64,000 bases of DNA from Anisodus tanguticus (taxonomy: Eukaryota > Streptophyta > Magnoliopsida > Solanales > Solanaceae), in the NCBI GenBank assembly GCA_034509755.1, contig CM067550.1:19647001-19711000 (forward strand). The letters are read 5' to 3'. The position numbers and the translations under genes are program-made. This document shows, piece after piece, positions 1 to 11,400 of this stretch (the first letter of the stretch is position 1; every line of letters starts with the position of its first letter). A model generated the notes under the pieces. The model was not told where the DNA came from and made no database searches. It worked only from the letters and a program-made list of their open reading frames with translations.

Positions 1-424
1 GCCAAAACCTTAGGAAAATCTTCCATATTGACGTGGGAGAAATTTTGCTCAAGTGTAACAGCTCTAGAATTTTGATTATCTTGGAATATATCATGTAGTC
101 TATCCCAAGTTGCCTGCGCCGTAGCATCAGGTTCAATAATCGTTTGCAAAAGATCGGTAGAAATTATGGAATATCCACTGAAGGACGGTGGCATCAAGAG
201 TCGTCCACAACTTAGGATCATCCTCGCGCCTTGGCACCTCCGTATCCTCAGGAGCCGCGAGGATTATGTGATGGATAACTTGATGCGATCGTGCGTGAAT
301 TTTGAACAGTTCGGCCCACGTCGCATATTGAACGTTTTCTATTTCAAGAACAAGAGGGATGTTATTCTTGATGTTAGAAACTGTAAGGGCTGGATGAAAC
401 GTGTTCCGGGATGTAGACATATTG
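1..424 (-). pseudogene. Ty1/copia gag fragment (N-terminal part)
   Basis: On the minus strand the frame from about 424 down to 133 encodes the start of a copia Gag: a short Met-Ser leader, an 'ALTVSNIKNNIPLVLE' segment, then 'YATWAELFKIHARSH' and 'LWTTLDATVLQWI', which is the usual beginning of the UBN2/Gag-polypeptide family. The frame breaks near 133, and the Gag sequence continues in another frame to base 1 and beyond the window, so at least one frameshift is present. A related gag lies at about 21,550-22,110. Gag forms the cytoplasmic virus-like particle of the retrotransposon; this copy cannot make it. Confidence 0.8.
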
Positions 425-637
425 ATAGAACAATATGTGTTTGAAGGATTTTGAAGAAAAATTTGGGAAGAGGGAGGATCTCGTTGGCACGAAAAACCGA
501 GAATATTTAACATATCTATCAGTTTCTTTTCAAATATTTAGACGAGATGTAGAGTGATGAATGCATGACAAGTCAAATAAGAATGAGATTTGAACATGGC
601 TTTGAACCCAAATAATCAACAATCATACAACCTAAGA

Positions 638-2309
638 TGATTATGCACCGCGCTCACGACCCGAAGGGAGAAACACATAATCTCCGTAAATATATCAAAT
701 TAGTTCATTAATAACCCAAGTTAAGTTCACCGGTGCATGTATTAGTGCTCGTCACCTCACTAATACGGGACCCTCAATTCATTATTACTCCCATTAATTC
801 ATTAACAACATACCAACACATAAACGCTATACTAGAGTTTGGTAAGTCTCAACTTGCCTGATTCGAAGTTGAAGAATCACGCAACAACCTTGCCCTTCCT
901 CAAAGCCCCCACATGATCCCACTCTAATCAAGTATATCAACTATATGAGATTACGGGTCTATCGATGCCCATAATGATAAATAAGTCTAGAATTTCCACA
1001 TTAAACTACAAAGGAACCCCAGGCCCACAATATCAAAATAGAAACTTTAACACCAAAATAGTACCATAATATGCTAGATAACCATAATCTCAAGTTAATT
1101 TAATAACTGAGCATGATTGGATCCTCAATTCATGAATTGGCAAAAAGCCCCAATTCTAACCCTAGAAATTTTCCCAATTCCCAAAAGGATTTCTAACATG
1201 CAATTGATTGATTAAATATCATCCACTAGTCTAAAACGATATTAGTTTACAATATCAACAATAATAAATCAATAATCAACCCCCAAATTCCAAATATAAC
1301 TCTCTTATTCTCAACAAGACACTTCTCTTATTTTACCCCACTTAAGAATCATGCTTAGGTAGAACTTAACTAGTACACATTAATTAATGGGTGGAAACAT
1401 TACCTTAAGTGATGAATTTCCCTTGAATCTTCAAGAATGTCTGATGCCCAAACTCCAATAACAAGAGGAATGTTTTGGGAAAATGAAATAGATTCTAGGT
1501 CATTAACTCTATATAATTTGTACAGTGATCCCTCTCCAGCGGAATTGACTTCGCTGGAGCATACTGCTTCGGCAAAAAACCCATCCGCTGGGGCGAGGTC
1601 ACTTAAAATCTCGAATCACACTGGGACGGAAGAAAACTCTGCGAGAGGCGCACCCGCCCCTGCGAGAAACTTGTCCGCGAAAGCAGACTCTAGGCACCTG
1701 GTCAAGTCTCGCTTCTGCGAGCCAGACCTCCGCAGAAGTGGACACATGGTCACTGGTGCGAACACCACCAATCAGCAACAATCCAAAACTCATCAACCCC
1801 CGTTAACCATTCGAAAAACTCTCGAGACCTCCCGGATACAAACCAATTATGTATTCCTATCATAAAACACATTCCAGACCTGCTCGCGCATTCGGAATTC
1901 CTGGAAAAGGTCTCTAAGGCTCGGGTTTGACTAAAGTCAATTCTTAAGTTCTAATTTCATAATTTCACAACCAAGCCCCCAAAACACACCCGGCTGCCTC
2001 GGGACCCAAATCAAAGGCTCGACTAAGTCATAAACGTCGTTTCGAATCTAATGGAACCAACGAAATTATGAAAATAGCGCGTTCACCTAGAAAATAACGT
2101 GTTTATCTAAAAGTCAACTATGAGTCAAACTCATTTATTCTCTTAACTTGGAATTTCTCAAACCTATCAAAAAGGATCTGAAACTTATCCGATCACCTCG
2201 GGAATGGTGCCACCCATCCCAACAAGTCACAAGCAAGCAAATAAAGACTCGGAAAGATAATATAGGGGTTTTAAAGCAAAAAGAGTAAAATGATTTTTGA
2301 GTCGTTACA
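638..2309 (-). mobile_element. Solo LTR of a gypsy-type retrotransposon
   Basis: This 1.67-kb block has no internal domains. It ends with GAGTCGTTACA at 2,309, the complement of a common plant gypsy LTR start (TGTAACGACTC). The left edge lies at TGATTATGC (638). AAGAT follows the right end (2,310-2,314) and AAGAT also occurs at 634-638 overlapping the left edge, consistent with a 5-bp target duplication plus loss of one T. A CpG-rich segment lies at about 1,530-1,780. A TATA-like element on the minus strand (complement of CTATATAATTTG, about 1,507-1,518) lies just downstream of it. I infer a solo LTR left by LTR-LTR recombination. Confidence 0.6.
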
Positions 2310-2317
2310 AAGATCAA

Positions 2318-3012
2318 GTGAAATTTGATATGAATGTGTTATCCTAACAAATATTATCAAGTTTATTGGATATACAAAGCATTCATTTAATCGATTAAAA
2401 ATGTTCGATCTATCTATTTCTATAAAGGAATTACGGTCATACGGTATTGTTCAACATGACAACAACTCATACAAAGGTAACATCAGTTTATAAAGCAAGT
2501 CAAAATGTCCTTGGTGTGGTTCTAACAATATTATATGTCGATGATGCAACTCTATCAAAAGAGTGGAAATACACATACACAGTCCAACTAAAGGGAGGAT
2601 TCATAAAGGAGATAGAACAAATCATATTTCACCAAAATTTTTCTTCACATGAGCTCCAGAAAAATGGTGATATCAATATGCAACAGATTCTTTTGAGTGA
2701 TAATATGGTTGATTTATTCACGAAGTCTCTACCAACTGCAACTTTCAAGAAGACGATGCACAAGATTGGGATGTGAAGACTCAAAAATTTGAATTGAAGT
2801 TCACATCAGGGGGAGTTAATATGCGTTGTATTCTTTTTTACGTACAAGGTTTTTGTCCCACCGGGTTTTCCTTGTAAGATTTTTAGTGAGGCATCCAAAA
2901 TTCATATTATTAGAAATGTGTACTCTTTTCCACTATAATTTTTTTCTCTGGACTTTTTCTTGTAAGATTTTAACGAGGCACACTATCTATCAACTAGACA
3001 TTAAAGGAGGAG
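2318..3012 (+). pseudogene. Ty1/copia RNase H C-terminus and 3' non-coding end
   Basis: The frame at 2,447-2,776 ends with 'NMVDLFTKSLPTATFKK' and 'HKIGM', the typical last residues of a plant copia polyprotein (end of RNase H). The upstream half is scrambled relative to the family, so the reading frame is only a remnant. After the stop come the usual phrases found between pol and the 3' LTR, including two short repeats of 'CTTGTAAGATTTT', and then a purine-rich tract (AAAGGAGGAG, about 3,003-3,012) immediately before the LTR. No 5' half of this element is in the window. Confidence 0.8.
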
Positions 3013-3214
3013 TGTTATAAATATTATTTATTATTGTGAATGTCTATCTTTAAGAGAAAAGTTAGGGTTAGTAATTTTGGGACCAAGTGAGTTTTCTATT
3101 TTAAATAGAGATGTTTCCTTCATTGTATTTTCATCCCTCAAGAGAAATAAAATACTTTACTCTCTTCTCTCTTTCTCCATAATATTCTTATTCTAGTTTT
3201 ATGATTTTATAACA
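3013..3214 (+). mobile_element. 3' LTR of a copia element (202 bp)
   Basis: The LTR starts TGTTATAA and ends TTATAACA, a perfect 8-bp terminal inverted repeat with the canonical TG...CA. It follows a polypurine tract directly. CT-rich sequence and AATAAA-like motifs occur near 3,150-3,180, as in short plant copia LTRs. The 5' LTR is not visible to the left, where a solo gypsy LTR and an oppositely oriented copia gag fragment now lie. Confidence 0.85.
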
Positions 3215-3319
3215 CTTCATTTGATTTTTGATTCAAAAAAAGTCATGAAATATTAGAAAGAGAACACATTGCCCTCGTCGTTAGGAAATCTCGTTAACGA
3301 ATTTCCAAGTGTTATGTAA

Positions 3320-4130
3320 CCCTTTTTAAAATTTATTTCTTTGTTGAGATAGACTCTACCTTAAAAAAAGTTTATCTCACTTGTTTCTTATATATTGTAT
3401 TTTCTTCTTCATTGAAAGATTAACATTTCTTGTTCTTGGGCTTTCTTCTCCATAGAAAGTCAGATCATATATATGAAGCCTAATTGTTACTTCTAATAAA
3501 GTAAAATAAAAATTCAGAAAATTCAAATTCAACTCTCAATAGAGACGGAAAAAAATAAGGTGATCTTTTTTCATCAATTTATTCAGTTTTGAAGGATAAA
3601 ATTATTCGATATCTGTATTGGTAGAAGATAGCATGTACTCATATATAATTGAGTTGCATGTAAATCGGTTATTTGAGATGTGAATTAAGTCATATATCGA
3701 ATAATTTATGCGTGTTTGTGAATTAATTGCATCCGTCAGTTATGTGATTTTCATCCATGCTAGTTGAAAATGTGATTTGCGTGCAACTCAACTGTTTTGT
3801 GAGTATCTGTTACTTTTCACCACTATGGTTATTGAGTAACTCTATTCTCCGAAACTTAGATAGTTAGAAAAAATCACCCTTAATTGTTTTTTCTTTTGAC
3901 ATTAGTTAAGGTTTTCTATGAATTTTTATCCAACTTTATTAGGAGTAACAATTAGGTGAACACATATATACTCTAACTTTCTATTGGAGAAGAAAGCTCA
4001 AGAACAACAAAAAAAAAAAATACATCTTTACTATGAAGGAGAAAACATAATATATATGAAAAAAGTGTAGTAGTCTTTTTTCAAGGTGAAATCCATATCA
4101 GCAAAGAAATAAGTTTTAAAATGAGATACA
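3320..4130. mobile_element. Non-autonomous element with long terminal inverted repeats
   Basis: The left arm (about 3,325-3,600) is repeated in reverse complement as the right arm (about 3,850-4,125). Clear matching pairs are TTCTTGTTCTTGGGCTTTCT at 3,427 against the complement of the stretch near 3,985-4,010, and CCTAATTGTTACTTCTAATA at 3,479 against TATTAGGAGTAACAATTAGG at 3,938. Arms of about 280 bp around a 250-bp core, with no coding capacity, fit a Mutator-like MITE or a fold-back element. I could not define a target duplication. It lies about 0.9 kb upstream of the AAA-ATPase pseudogene. Confidence 0.7.
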
Positions 4131-4950
4131 TTAGACCAGGAGGTCCGCTAACGGGATAGAGGTATAATCAGGCTAATTTACTAACTGTGAGGGCATTTTA
4201 TCCTATTTTTAATAGTTCAAATGCATTTTGGATAAAAACTAAACTGAGAACATTTTTGTTCTATTTTTAACAATTTAGGGACACTTTTTGCCCTTTTTAT
4301 ATATGTAACTATTCAGAATAAGTAAAATTAACATGAAAATAAAGCAAGTAATCTACTATTATAGATTAAAATACACTAACTAAGGTGTCAAAGATGTTAC
4401 ACCATTATCTTTGATTAAAATACAATATCATGACAGAATAAGTCAGCAAATATAGATAGCTCATACAGGTCCACCTGGTCCATGAAATTTTATTTTTAAT
4501 ATTTCCACTTTTCTCTTCTCCTTGACAAGACCCTTTCCAAGAATTGCTTGAGACCCTTTGTCCATTTACATCTCTAACCCTGTCATGCTCTACTTCTTAA
4601 ACAAGCTTTTCTGTCCTTCAGACTTGAGTCACTTGCAAACAACAATATACATTGACGGATCTAGATCTAGAATTAGATAAAAACTTTTAAAAAATAATGT
4701 TGATTTTTTTTCGTGGTCCAAGCACGTGGAAATTCTTTTGATAAAGGTTCGAGAGAGGATACTATATTGAAGTTTGACCATCGATCTAAAAGAGCTGTTA
4801 GATAGAACACACTTTTAATATTTGATTATATTCTCAACACTCGGATCGAAGAAAGCAAATCAAAGCAGTCCAGAAAAAGAATATTGAGTCACTTGCCTCC
4901 TCAACAATTTAAATTTCCAAAAGCTTCAGCTGAAAGTTTGCAAATTTTTA
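4131..4950. other. Upstream region of the AAA-ATPase gene, no gene seen
   Basis: AT-rich non-coding DNA. No domain or recognisable repeat boundary is evident, apart from a weak MITE-like phrase (TTGACGGATCTAGA near 4,654). The last 100 bp probably hold the proximal promoter of the pseudogene that follows. Confidence 0.5.
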
Positions 4951-4954
4951 GCTG

Positions 4955-4963
4955 TTATAAAAG
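4955..4963 (+). promoter_or_regulatory. Putative TATA box of the AAA-ATPase gene
   Basis: TTATAAAAG lies about 95 bp upstream of the ATG at 5,056 and is followed at about 30 bp by an A/C-rich leader, a normal plant core-promoter arrangement. It is assigned by position and consensus only. Confidence 0.5.
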
Positions 4964-5055
4964 CCTCAATTGTTAACAAACTACTTGAAGCAATTCAAAC
5001 ACAATAAGCCTTCTTCTTTCTTTTGCCTAAAACTCTAAAAAATATTGCAATAACC

Positions 5056-7162
5056 ATGTTCTCTCTTTCAAAAATGGCCTTCAACAACATCAGTTCTATC
5101 AGCATATACAACTTTGACTGCTTCAGCAGTTTTTGTTAGAACTTTAGTCTCTGAAGTTCAGAACATGACAAACCAACTCATACCCGAAAATCTCCAACAC
5201 AAAATAATGTCAAAAGTTGGAATGTTTATGGGAAATATTTCTTCCCAAATTACCCTCATCATTGAAGAAAACAATGGTTTCACTCCAAATGAAGTCTTTG
5301 AAGCTTCCAAATTATACTTAGGTACTATAGTGTGTCCTTCAGTTCAAAGGGTCAAAATCTCCAAGGCAGAGAAAGAAAAGAAATTTTCATTCAACATGAG
5401 CAAAGATGAGAAAATCATTGACAATTTGAAGGAGTTGAACTCATTTGGGAGCTGAAAATTGTGGAAATTCAAAAGACTAGTTGTGATGATGGCTATTTTT
5501 CTTCAGAAAAAGTGGAACAAAAATGGTATGAACTAAGTTTCCTTAAAGATTACAAGGAAATGGTGTTGAACACTTATTTGCCATTTGTTCTTGAAAGATC
5601 AAAAACGATAAAAGAGGAAAACAAGGTGATAAAACTGTCTCCACTCGGGAGTTATGGTGGGGAAAGTGTGAAACTTGATCATCCATCAACTTTTGATACA
5701 CTAGCAATGGATCCCGAACTCAAATATAAACTGATGGATGATTTAGAAAGATTTGTTAGGAGAAGAGATTATTACAGAAGAGTTGGCAAGGCATGGAAAA
5801 GGGGATATTTGCTGTATGGACCACCAGGAACAGGAAAATCTAGCTTGATTGCAGCTATGGCTAATTATTTGAAATTTGACATATATGATATGGAACTCTC
5901 TAGCATGCGTGGTAACTCTGATTTCAGAAGAATGCTAGTCTCTACCAAGAACAGATCAATTATTGTTATTGAGGACATTGATTGCACCATTGACATACAG
6001 AACAGAAATGATGGAGCACACAATTACAATGACAGTGAAAGTCAGGTGCCCAAATATATTACTCTTATTACTGTTTCAATTTACGTGACACTCTTTCCTT
6101 TTTAGTCGGTCCCAAAAAGAATGAACCTTTCTATTTGAAACTCTATAACTTTAAACTTCACATTTAGTCTTAATGATCATGTTTTTATAACCAAAAAGAT
6201 GTCGTGACATATTTAACACCGCAATTCTCAGGGCTCGTTTGGCTAAATTTATATTATGTCACGACATCTTTTTGGTTATAAAATCATTTTATATTTCATT
6301 TGGTTGAATTTATATTATCTGTATAAGTAATACTTGTATAATATTATACTGAGATCTTGGTATAATTATATACTACATCCACTGTAGGATAATAATCCAA
6401 GGATTAGTTATATCTGAATATTATAAGAAACTAAATGACAAAATTGACCTTCTGCCATTAGCCCTTGGAAACAAAAGTTTTATGTTATAAGAAGGATACA
6501 TTTAGTATTAGTCAAAACTCTTTCTTTTTATTCTTAAATTTCGAATCCAGACAAACACCGGCTATACAAAATGAAAAGGTGGTAGTACACTTTACATTCC
6601 ACAAGATTTTGTAAAGTTTGTATTCATATGAGAGACTAACAAACTTTTTCCATTTCATGGACAGGTTACACTTTCTGGATTGCTAAACTTCATTGATGGG
6701 CTATGGTCGAGTTGCGGAGATGAAAGAATAATAGTGTTCAGTACCAACTTTAAAGAAAGACTAGACCCTGCATTAATAAGGCCAGGAAGAATGGACATGC
6801 ACATTCACATGTCCTATTGCACTCCAAGTGGATTCAAGATCCTTGCTTCCAACTACCTTGGCCTTAAAAATCACTGCAAATTCGGCGAAATAGAAGAGCT
6901 TATAACTGAAGTGAATGTGACCCCAGCAGAGATTGCTGAAGAACTGATGAAAAGTGATGAAGCAGACATTGCACTTGATGGACTAATTAAGTTCCTCAAC
7001 AAGAAGAAAGAGGATTTCAAAGAGAAAATTGTCGTAGAAAATGAAGTTGATGATGAGAAGGGAGATGAAATGAAGAAGGAAGAAATAGTAGAGACCAAAG
7101 AGATGAGGAAACGTAAGGGGAATTCAAAAAGGGGAGGAAGAACCAGGCGTAAAATTTTCTGA
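5056..7162 (+). pseudogene. AAA-ATPase, BCS1/AATP1-like, frameshifted
   Basis: The product belongs to the plant AAA-ATPases related to mitochondrial BCS1 (AATP1, HSR4, ASD group), membrane-anchored ATPases linked to stress responses. The ATG at 5,056 begins a family-like 'MFSLSKM', but one extra G near 5,076 shifts the frame and a TAG stops it after 27 codons. The family sequence resumes in another frame (about 5,078-5,425, AAA_assoc domain), then one base is missing near 5,424-5,428, which restores the first frame. Walker A is GPPGTGKSS (near 5,820), Walker B is IIVIEDIDC, and exon 2 carries ERIIVFSTN and LRPGR-type (IRPGRMDMHI) sensor and arginine-finger motifs. One intron, 6,046-6,664 (CAG/GTGCCC to ACAG), is phase 0. 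The C-terminus is Lys/Glu-rich, as in the family. The ATPase core is well conserved, so decay looks recent, or one lesion is an assembly error. Confidence 0.88.
6104..6290 (-). repeat. Stowaway-like MITE fragment with 29-bp fold-back, in the intron
   Basis: The segment from TCGGTCCCAAAAAGAATGAA (about 6,108) resembles, in reverse, the end of the common Solanaceae Stowaway-like MITE whose forward copy is seen near 14,901. Bases 6,183-6,211 and 6,255-6,283 are perfect inverted copies of each other (AACCAAAAAGATGTCGTGAC and its complement) around a 43-bp loop. A GGGCTCGTTTGG phrase lies in the loop. It sits entirely inside the single intron of the AAA-ATPase gene. Confidence 0.7.
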
Positions 7163-7384
7163 TGTTCTTGATTTACAATTAACTTTGTCATAGTAGAATA
7201 TTACGTATGCCATGTATTTTGCTTTCTCACTCTTTTGTAATATGTCCAATAAATTTTTAGTCATGTTGATGTACCTAAGTTGAATATATCCAATATTTTG
7301 TCTTCGGTAATTTTTCTTGAAACTGAAAAAGTTACAAGGATAGAGTAACAAAAATTGCAATTTAGTGTTATATTGTATACTGCA

Positions 7385-7990
7385 ATCTAAAAAAGAATCA
7401 GAGATTCCGACAACCCGAGGAATAGGTAGAAAGAGATGGTCGGATACTGGATCTTTCCAAAAGTCCTTTCTCGAGACAGGGCTCCGACTATATGACTGTA
7501 TCTGACCAACGCCTCGAACTGCTAGGGCCTGGGTGCGTCATATTCATGGATTGGCAAAGCGAACTCTCAATTTGCAATCTTTCCCCAAATTCCGACTAGC
7601 GAGGTTCCCATCATAGGATGTATTAACCCTATAACTAAGTCACTCCAAGCCTTTTAATAATCCTGAACATCCTCTCCTCCTTTCTCTCTAATGAACCTAC
7701 GTAGATAGATAGTTATTCGATATCAATATCTTCTGCTGTAATAACTAAGGTTATCCTCAACTAATTCCAAAGCTACGCTAAGGGAATTATTGGCATGGTT
7801 GGCATGGTAGAAGGGATTGAGAGCCCTAAAAAGCCTAGAGCATTTCATGCTAGCAGTAGCATAATCCTTCTTCTCCCTAGTACGAAGTTGCACCCCTCTA
7901 AGAGGGAGAGCTCCAATAGTTGTGACAGACGGAAATAGTTGCAATATACATAACACGTTAATTGTTGATTTTAAGGCATATTCCAAAATG
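7385..7990. other. GC-richer block, possibly organelle-derived (NUMT)
   Basis: This 600-bp segment differs in composition from the AT-rich DNA on both sides, reading like organellar spacer (for example CAACCCGAGGAATAGG, GGGCTCCGACTATATGAC). It contains no convincing ORF: an 87-aa frame on the minus strand has no recognisable domain. It lies between the 3' ends of the converging AAA-ATPase and U-box genes. Origin as a nuclear copy of mitochondrial DNA is only a guess from style. Confidence 0.3.
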
Positions 7991-8448
7991 CATATAACTT
8001 ATGTTTTATATTGATGGTGTCCGAACCAACTAGCAACACATTTTAGTGTTCCACCGAATACCTATTATTTCGCATCTCAAGTGTTCAACCGACTACTCAT
8101 TACTCCCACCAGCAAATGTGACATAAGAGTGTGATTTGGTATCCCGGTCTCCTCCGTTTTGGACTGAATAAAGAATCATCCAAGAAATAAGAGCCAGTAC
8201 TGCTACATATATCTCAAGAAATAACAGCTTATATTCACATCCAAGGCTGTTTTTTTTTTCCTGTGAAGAATGGAGCTCTTCATTAACTCATGGAGACCCT
8301 ATTTGGCATGGATAAGTCCCTAACTGTCCTAAAGTGCCCAGACCTGTACATCTCTTCCACAAAAAACTACACTCACCCATTGGGATAGGACAGAATATGA
8401 GAAAAGGGAGATAAATGAGAGATTTACATACTAGTGAATGACAAGTAT

Positions 8449-11400
8449 TTAGCACTGGTACACAGAAAAACTCTTGTTCTTCCACAAGAAACTCCATGCC
8501 TTCCCCAATTTTTTCCGCGAGGTTGACTTGCACAGTAGCTTTGAATCTTCAGGAGGCATGGCCAATGTCTCAGTCTTGTCTATCTGTGGCTGAGTTTGAA
8601 TTGGTGATGGTTCTCTCTGTCTCTGCTCACGGAACAACATCAAAAGCTTTTGAGCTTTCTGCTTTCCTCTCATAGTCCCATTTACTGATATCGACACCAA
8701 AGAAGGTATCACTCCTTCTTGAAGGACCATTTGGCTGCATTTCTCATTTCCATTGCATAATATCAACATACAAGCTGCAGCTTGCTCCTGTTCTAAAGGC
8801 TCCCCAATATCCAAAACGGTTGCAAGGCTACTGATAAGACCAGGAGACGACATGATTTCGTCCCTTGCAGATTTACTTAAAGATAGGTTTATAAGAACTG
8901 CTATGCCTTTTTCTGTGGTATGGTCATCCGTATAAGACATAAGGGTTTTCAGGCCATCCAGAATGCCAGCGGAGAGAAGGTGGGGTGTATTTGTTGGATT
9001 ACTGGAGAGATTAAAAAGTGCATGGAGGGCATCCAGCTTACATTGAGCATCAGTCTCACGCTGAAGGACTCCGATCAAGAATGGAATGGCTTCACCAGAA
9101 CCAATAATGGGCTTGGCTTCCTCGAGGCAGGAAAGATTCAGGTAAAGGGCTGTTGCTGCACTGATGGCGCTAGAAGTAGCAACCATTCTTCCCAGTAAAG
9201 GAAGTACACCCCCCGCCAGCATCAACTCCTTGTTCCTGAAGTGCAAGTTGGAAACATGTCAGAAAATGTCCATACTTCTCATCCAAGCATAAAAGAATTC
9301 AAAAAATTTGAAAATGCGCGACTTTTTTTGGACACCATGCTAAACATGCACCAAGATTCTTTTAGGCCTTAAAAAGTCAAGGAAGTACTTCACCTAGGAC
9401 AATAAATACTATGGTAATTATTGAAATGGATATATATATCTGATGCTTAAAGAGGGCAACCGCTAAAGGATACGAACGAAATCATGCTAAGCAGAGCCCA
9501 TTTAAGATATCCAAAAATATATATAATCAAGTTCTTGTTAACCTCTTCTTTTATTTATTTGAATACTTTCAATTACTTGTTAACCCAACTTCATCTCCTT
9601 TAAATGATTTTCATTCGACAAACAAGATTGTAGTCATCTGAAATATCAACTTAGTAATACAAAGCAAAATGAAATTGCAAAATCACCTTAATCACTGAAG
9701 CCAATGTATATGAACATCCTACCTATAACCACTACTCAGAAGAGAAGAATAGTACCAAAGCATGTACCATGACAAGACAGTTCAAGAACAAAGCTAACAA
9801 GTAAAGTACCATAACAAACTGTACCTAATTTGTTTTATAAGATGAAACCTGGAGGTGTACAACTCGATTTCTCCAGAAAGATGCAGTTGTTAAGTCAGCA
9901 AATAACTTGTGGACCAATGACAGAAATTAAGAAATTCAAAGCTATTTGAACCGTGGGATGCCAATGCAAGAAGCTCATAAGAGGCATAGATTATTTTGAC
10001 AGCTGGACAAAATAAGGACTACATTATTCCTGAGCTAGAGGTCCTTGGGAAAATTTGAGCTGCGATTCTACAACCATAATAAAACACAAGAGAACACACC
10101 TGTTATTATTCACACCAAGGTTGAAGAGGGCCATGGTTCCGATTTCTTGAGCAATCTCGTTCCTGGTTTGTATAGCACACTCCAAAAATCCTAATAGTGC
10201 TTCAATAAAGCCATTTGCTCCCATATATATCCTGATTTCTTCATCATCCTTTAGCAGATGCCTGATCTGTTCTATCACTCCGCACTTTTTCCTGAAATCT
10301 TCCCCTTTATTTAAGATGGCTAAAAAATCCTCATATCTTTCAAAAGAGTTGACTTGAAGCTCCTCATCTTCCTGCGCAGATTCATGTACTTCATTTCCTT
10401 CGGCCTCCTCAATAATACCACTATCTTCCAAAGGAACCACCTTGACACCTTTGAACTTGCAAGAAACGATACTTCCCGTAGATTTGGAATTAGAGGACTC
10501 ACTTTCAGACAAAGCCAGTCTCCAGTAGTTGAGATCAAGGGATTCAGGTGGGCCATCTGGAATAGGAACCCCGTTCTGTTCGCACCAACTAGCAACCAGA
10601 CCCTTCACACAATAATTAGGAGTTAAACCAAGATGAGGGAGCTCCTGTTGAGTCTTCGGGCATGTGTTATGCCCATCACTGAACCACTTCTCAATGCAAA
10701 TCCTTTCATATGTTTGCCCAGAAGCGATTATCACAGGGTTATACATTAACTGTAACGATATTGGACACCTCAACTCTTCAGGAGGAACAGGCATCTGGTC
10801 TGACCTCCTAAAGTTGGGCTTAAAATTAAAAGAACTAAGCTTTGAAAGTTGCCGGTCAAAGGCATGAATATTGCCTCCAGCCCCAATACCATACTCGAAC
10901 GATCCCTGAACTGTGGGTGAACAAGGTGTTGAACCCTGTGAATCATTGTCATCTGACAATTCAGATCTAAACAACTTTGAGTATTTTCTAATGAGAGTCA
11001 AAAGAAAAGCAACAATCGACTCTTTCCTTTTATCCTCTTCTGCCCTGGCTCGTTCAACGAGCTTTTTCAGAGCCCTTCTTTCTCTAAGAGCCGCTCTTGA
11101 AGAAGTTATACCGAGTCTTGAAGCAGCTTGGTGAAAAGACTCAAGTTCATTGTTGTCATTACCATTGAATTTTCTCCCCTGCTGAAGCAATGTAATAATC
11201 TCATCACCAACTTGCTTCTCCAACGGATCAAGTGAGAACTCAATCCCCTGAAGTTCATTTAGAACTTCAGAGATCTGAAAAAAATAGAGGTTACCATCAG
11301 AATCAAAATGTGAAACAGCAAAGAGGTAATCGCCCTTAAGAAATGATTTATGTGCAAAACTTCATTTGGTCAAATTAACCTATGGAACTAAAACAAACTC

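Noticed and set aside
1437..1865. 142-aa plus-strand ORF
   Set aside because: It lies in the CpG-rich part of a solo LTR and resembles no protein family.
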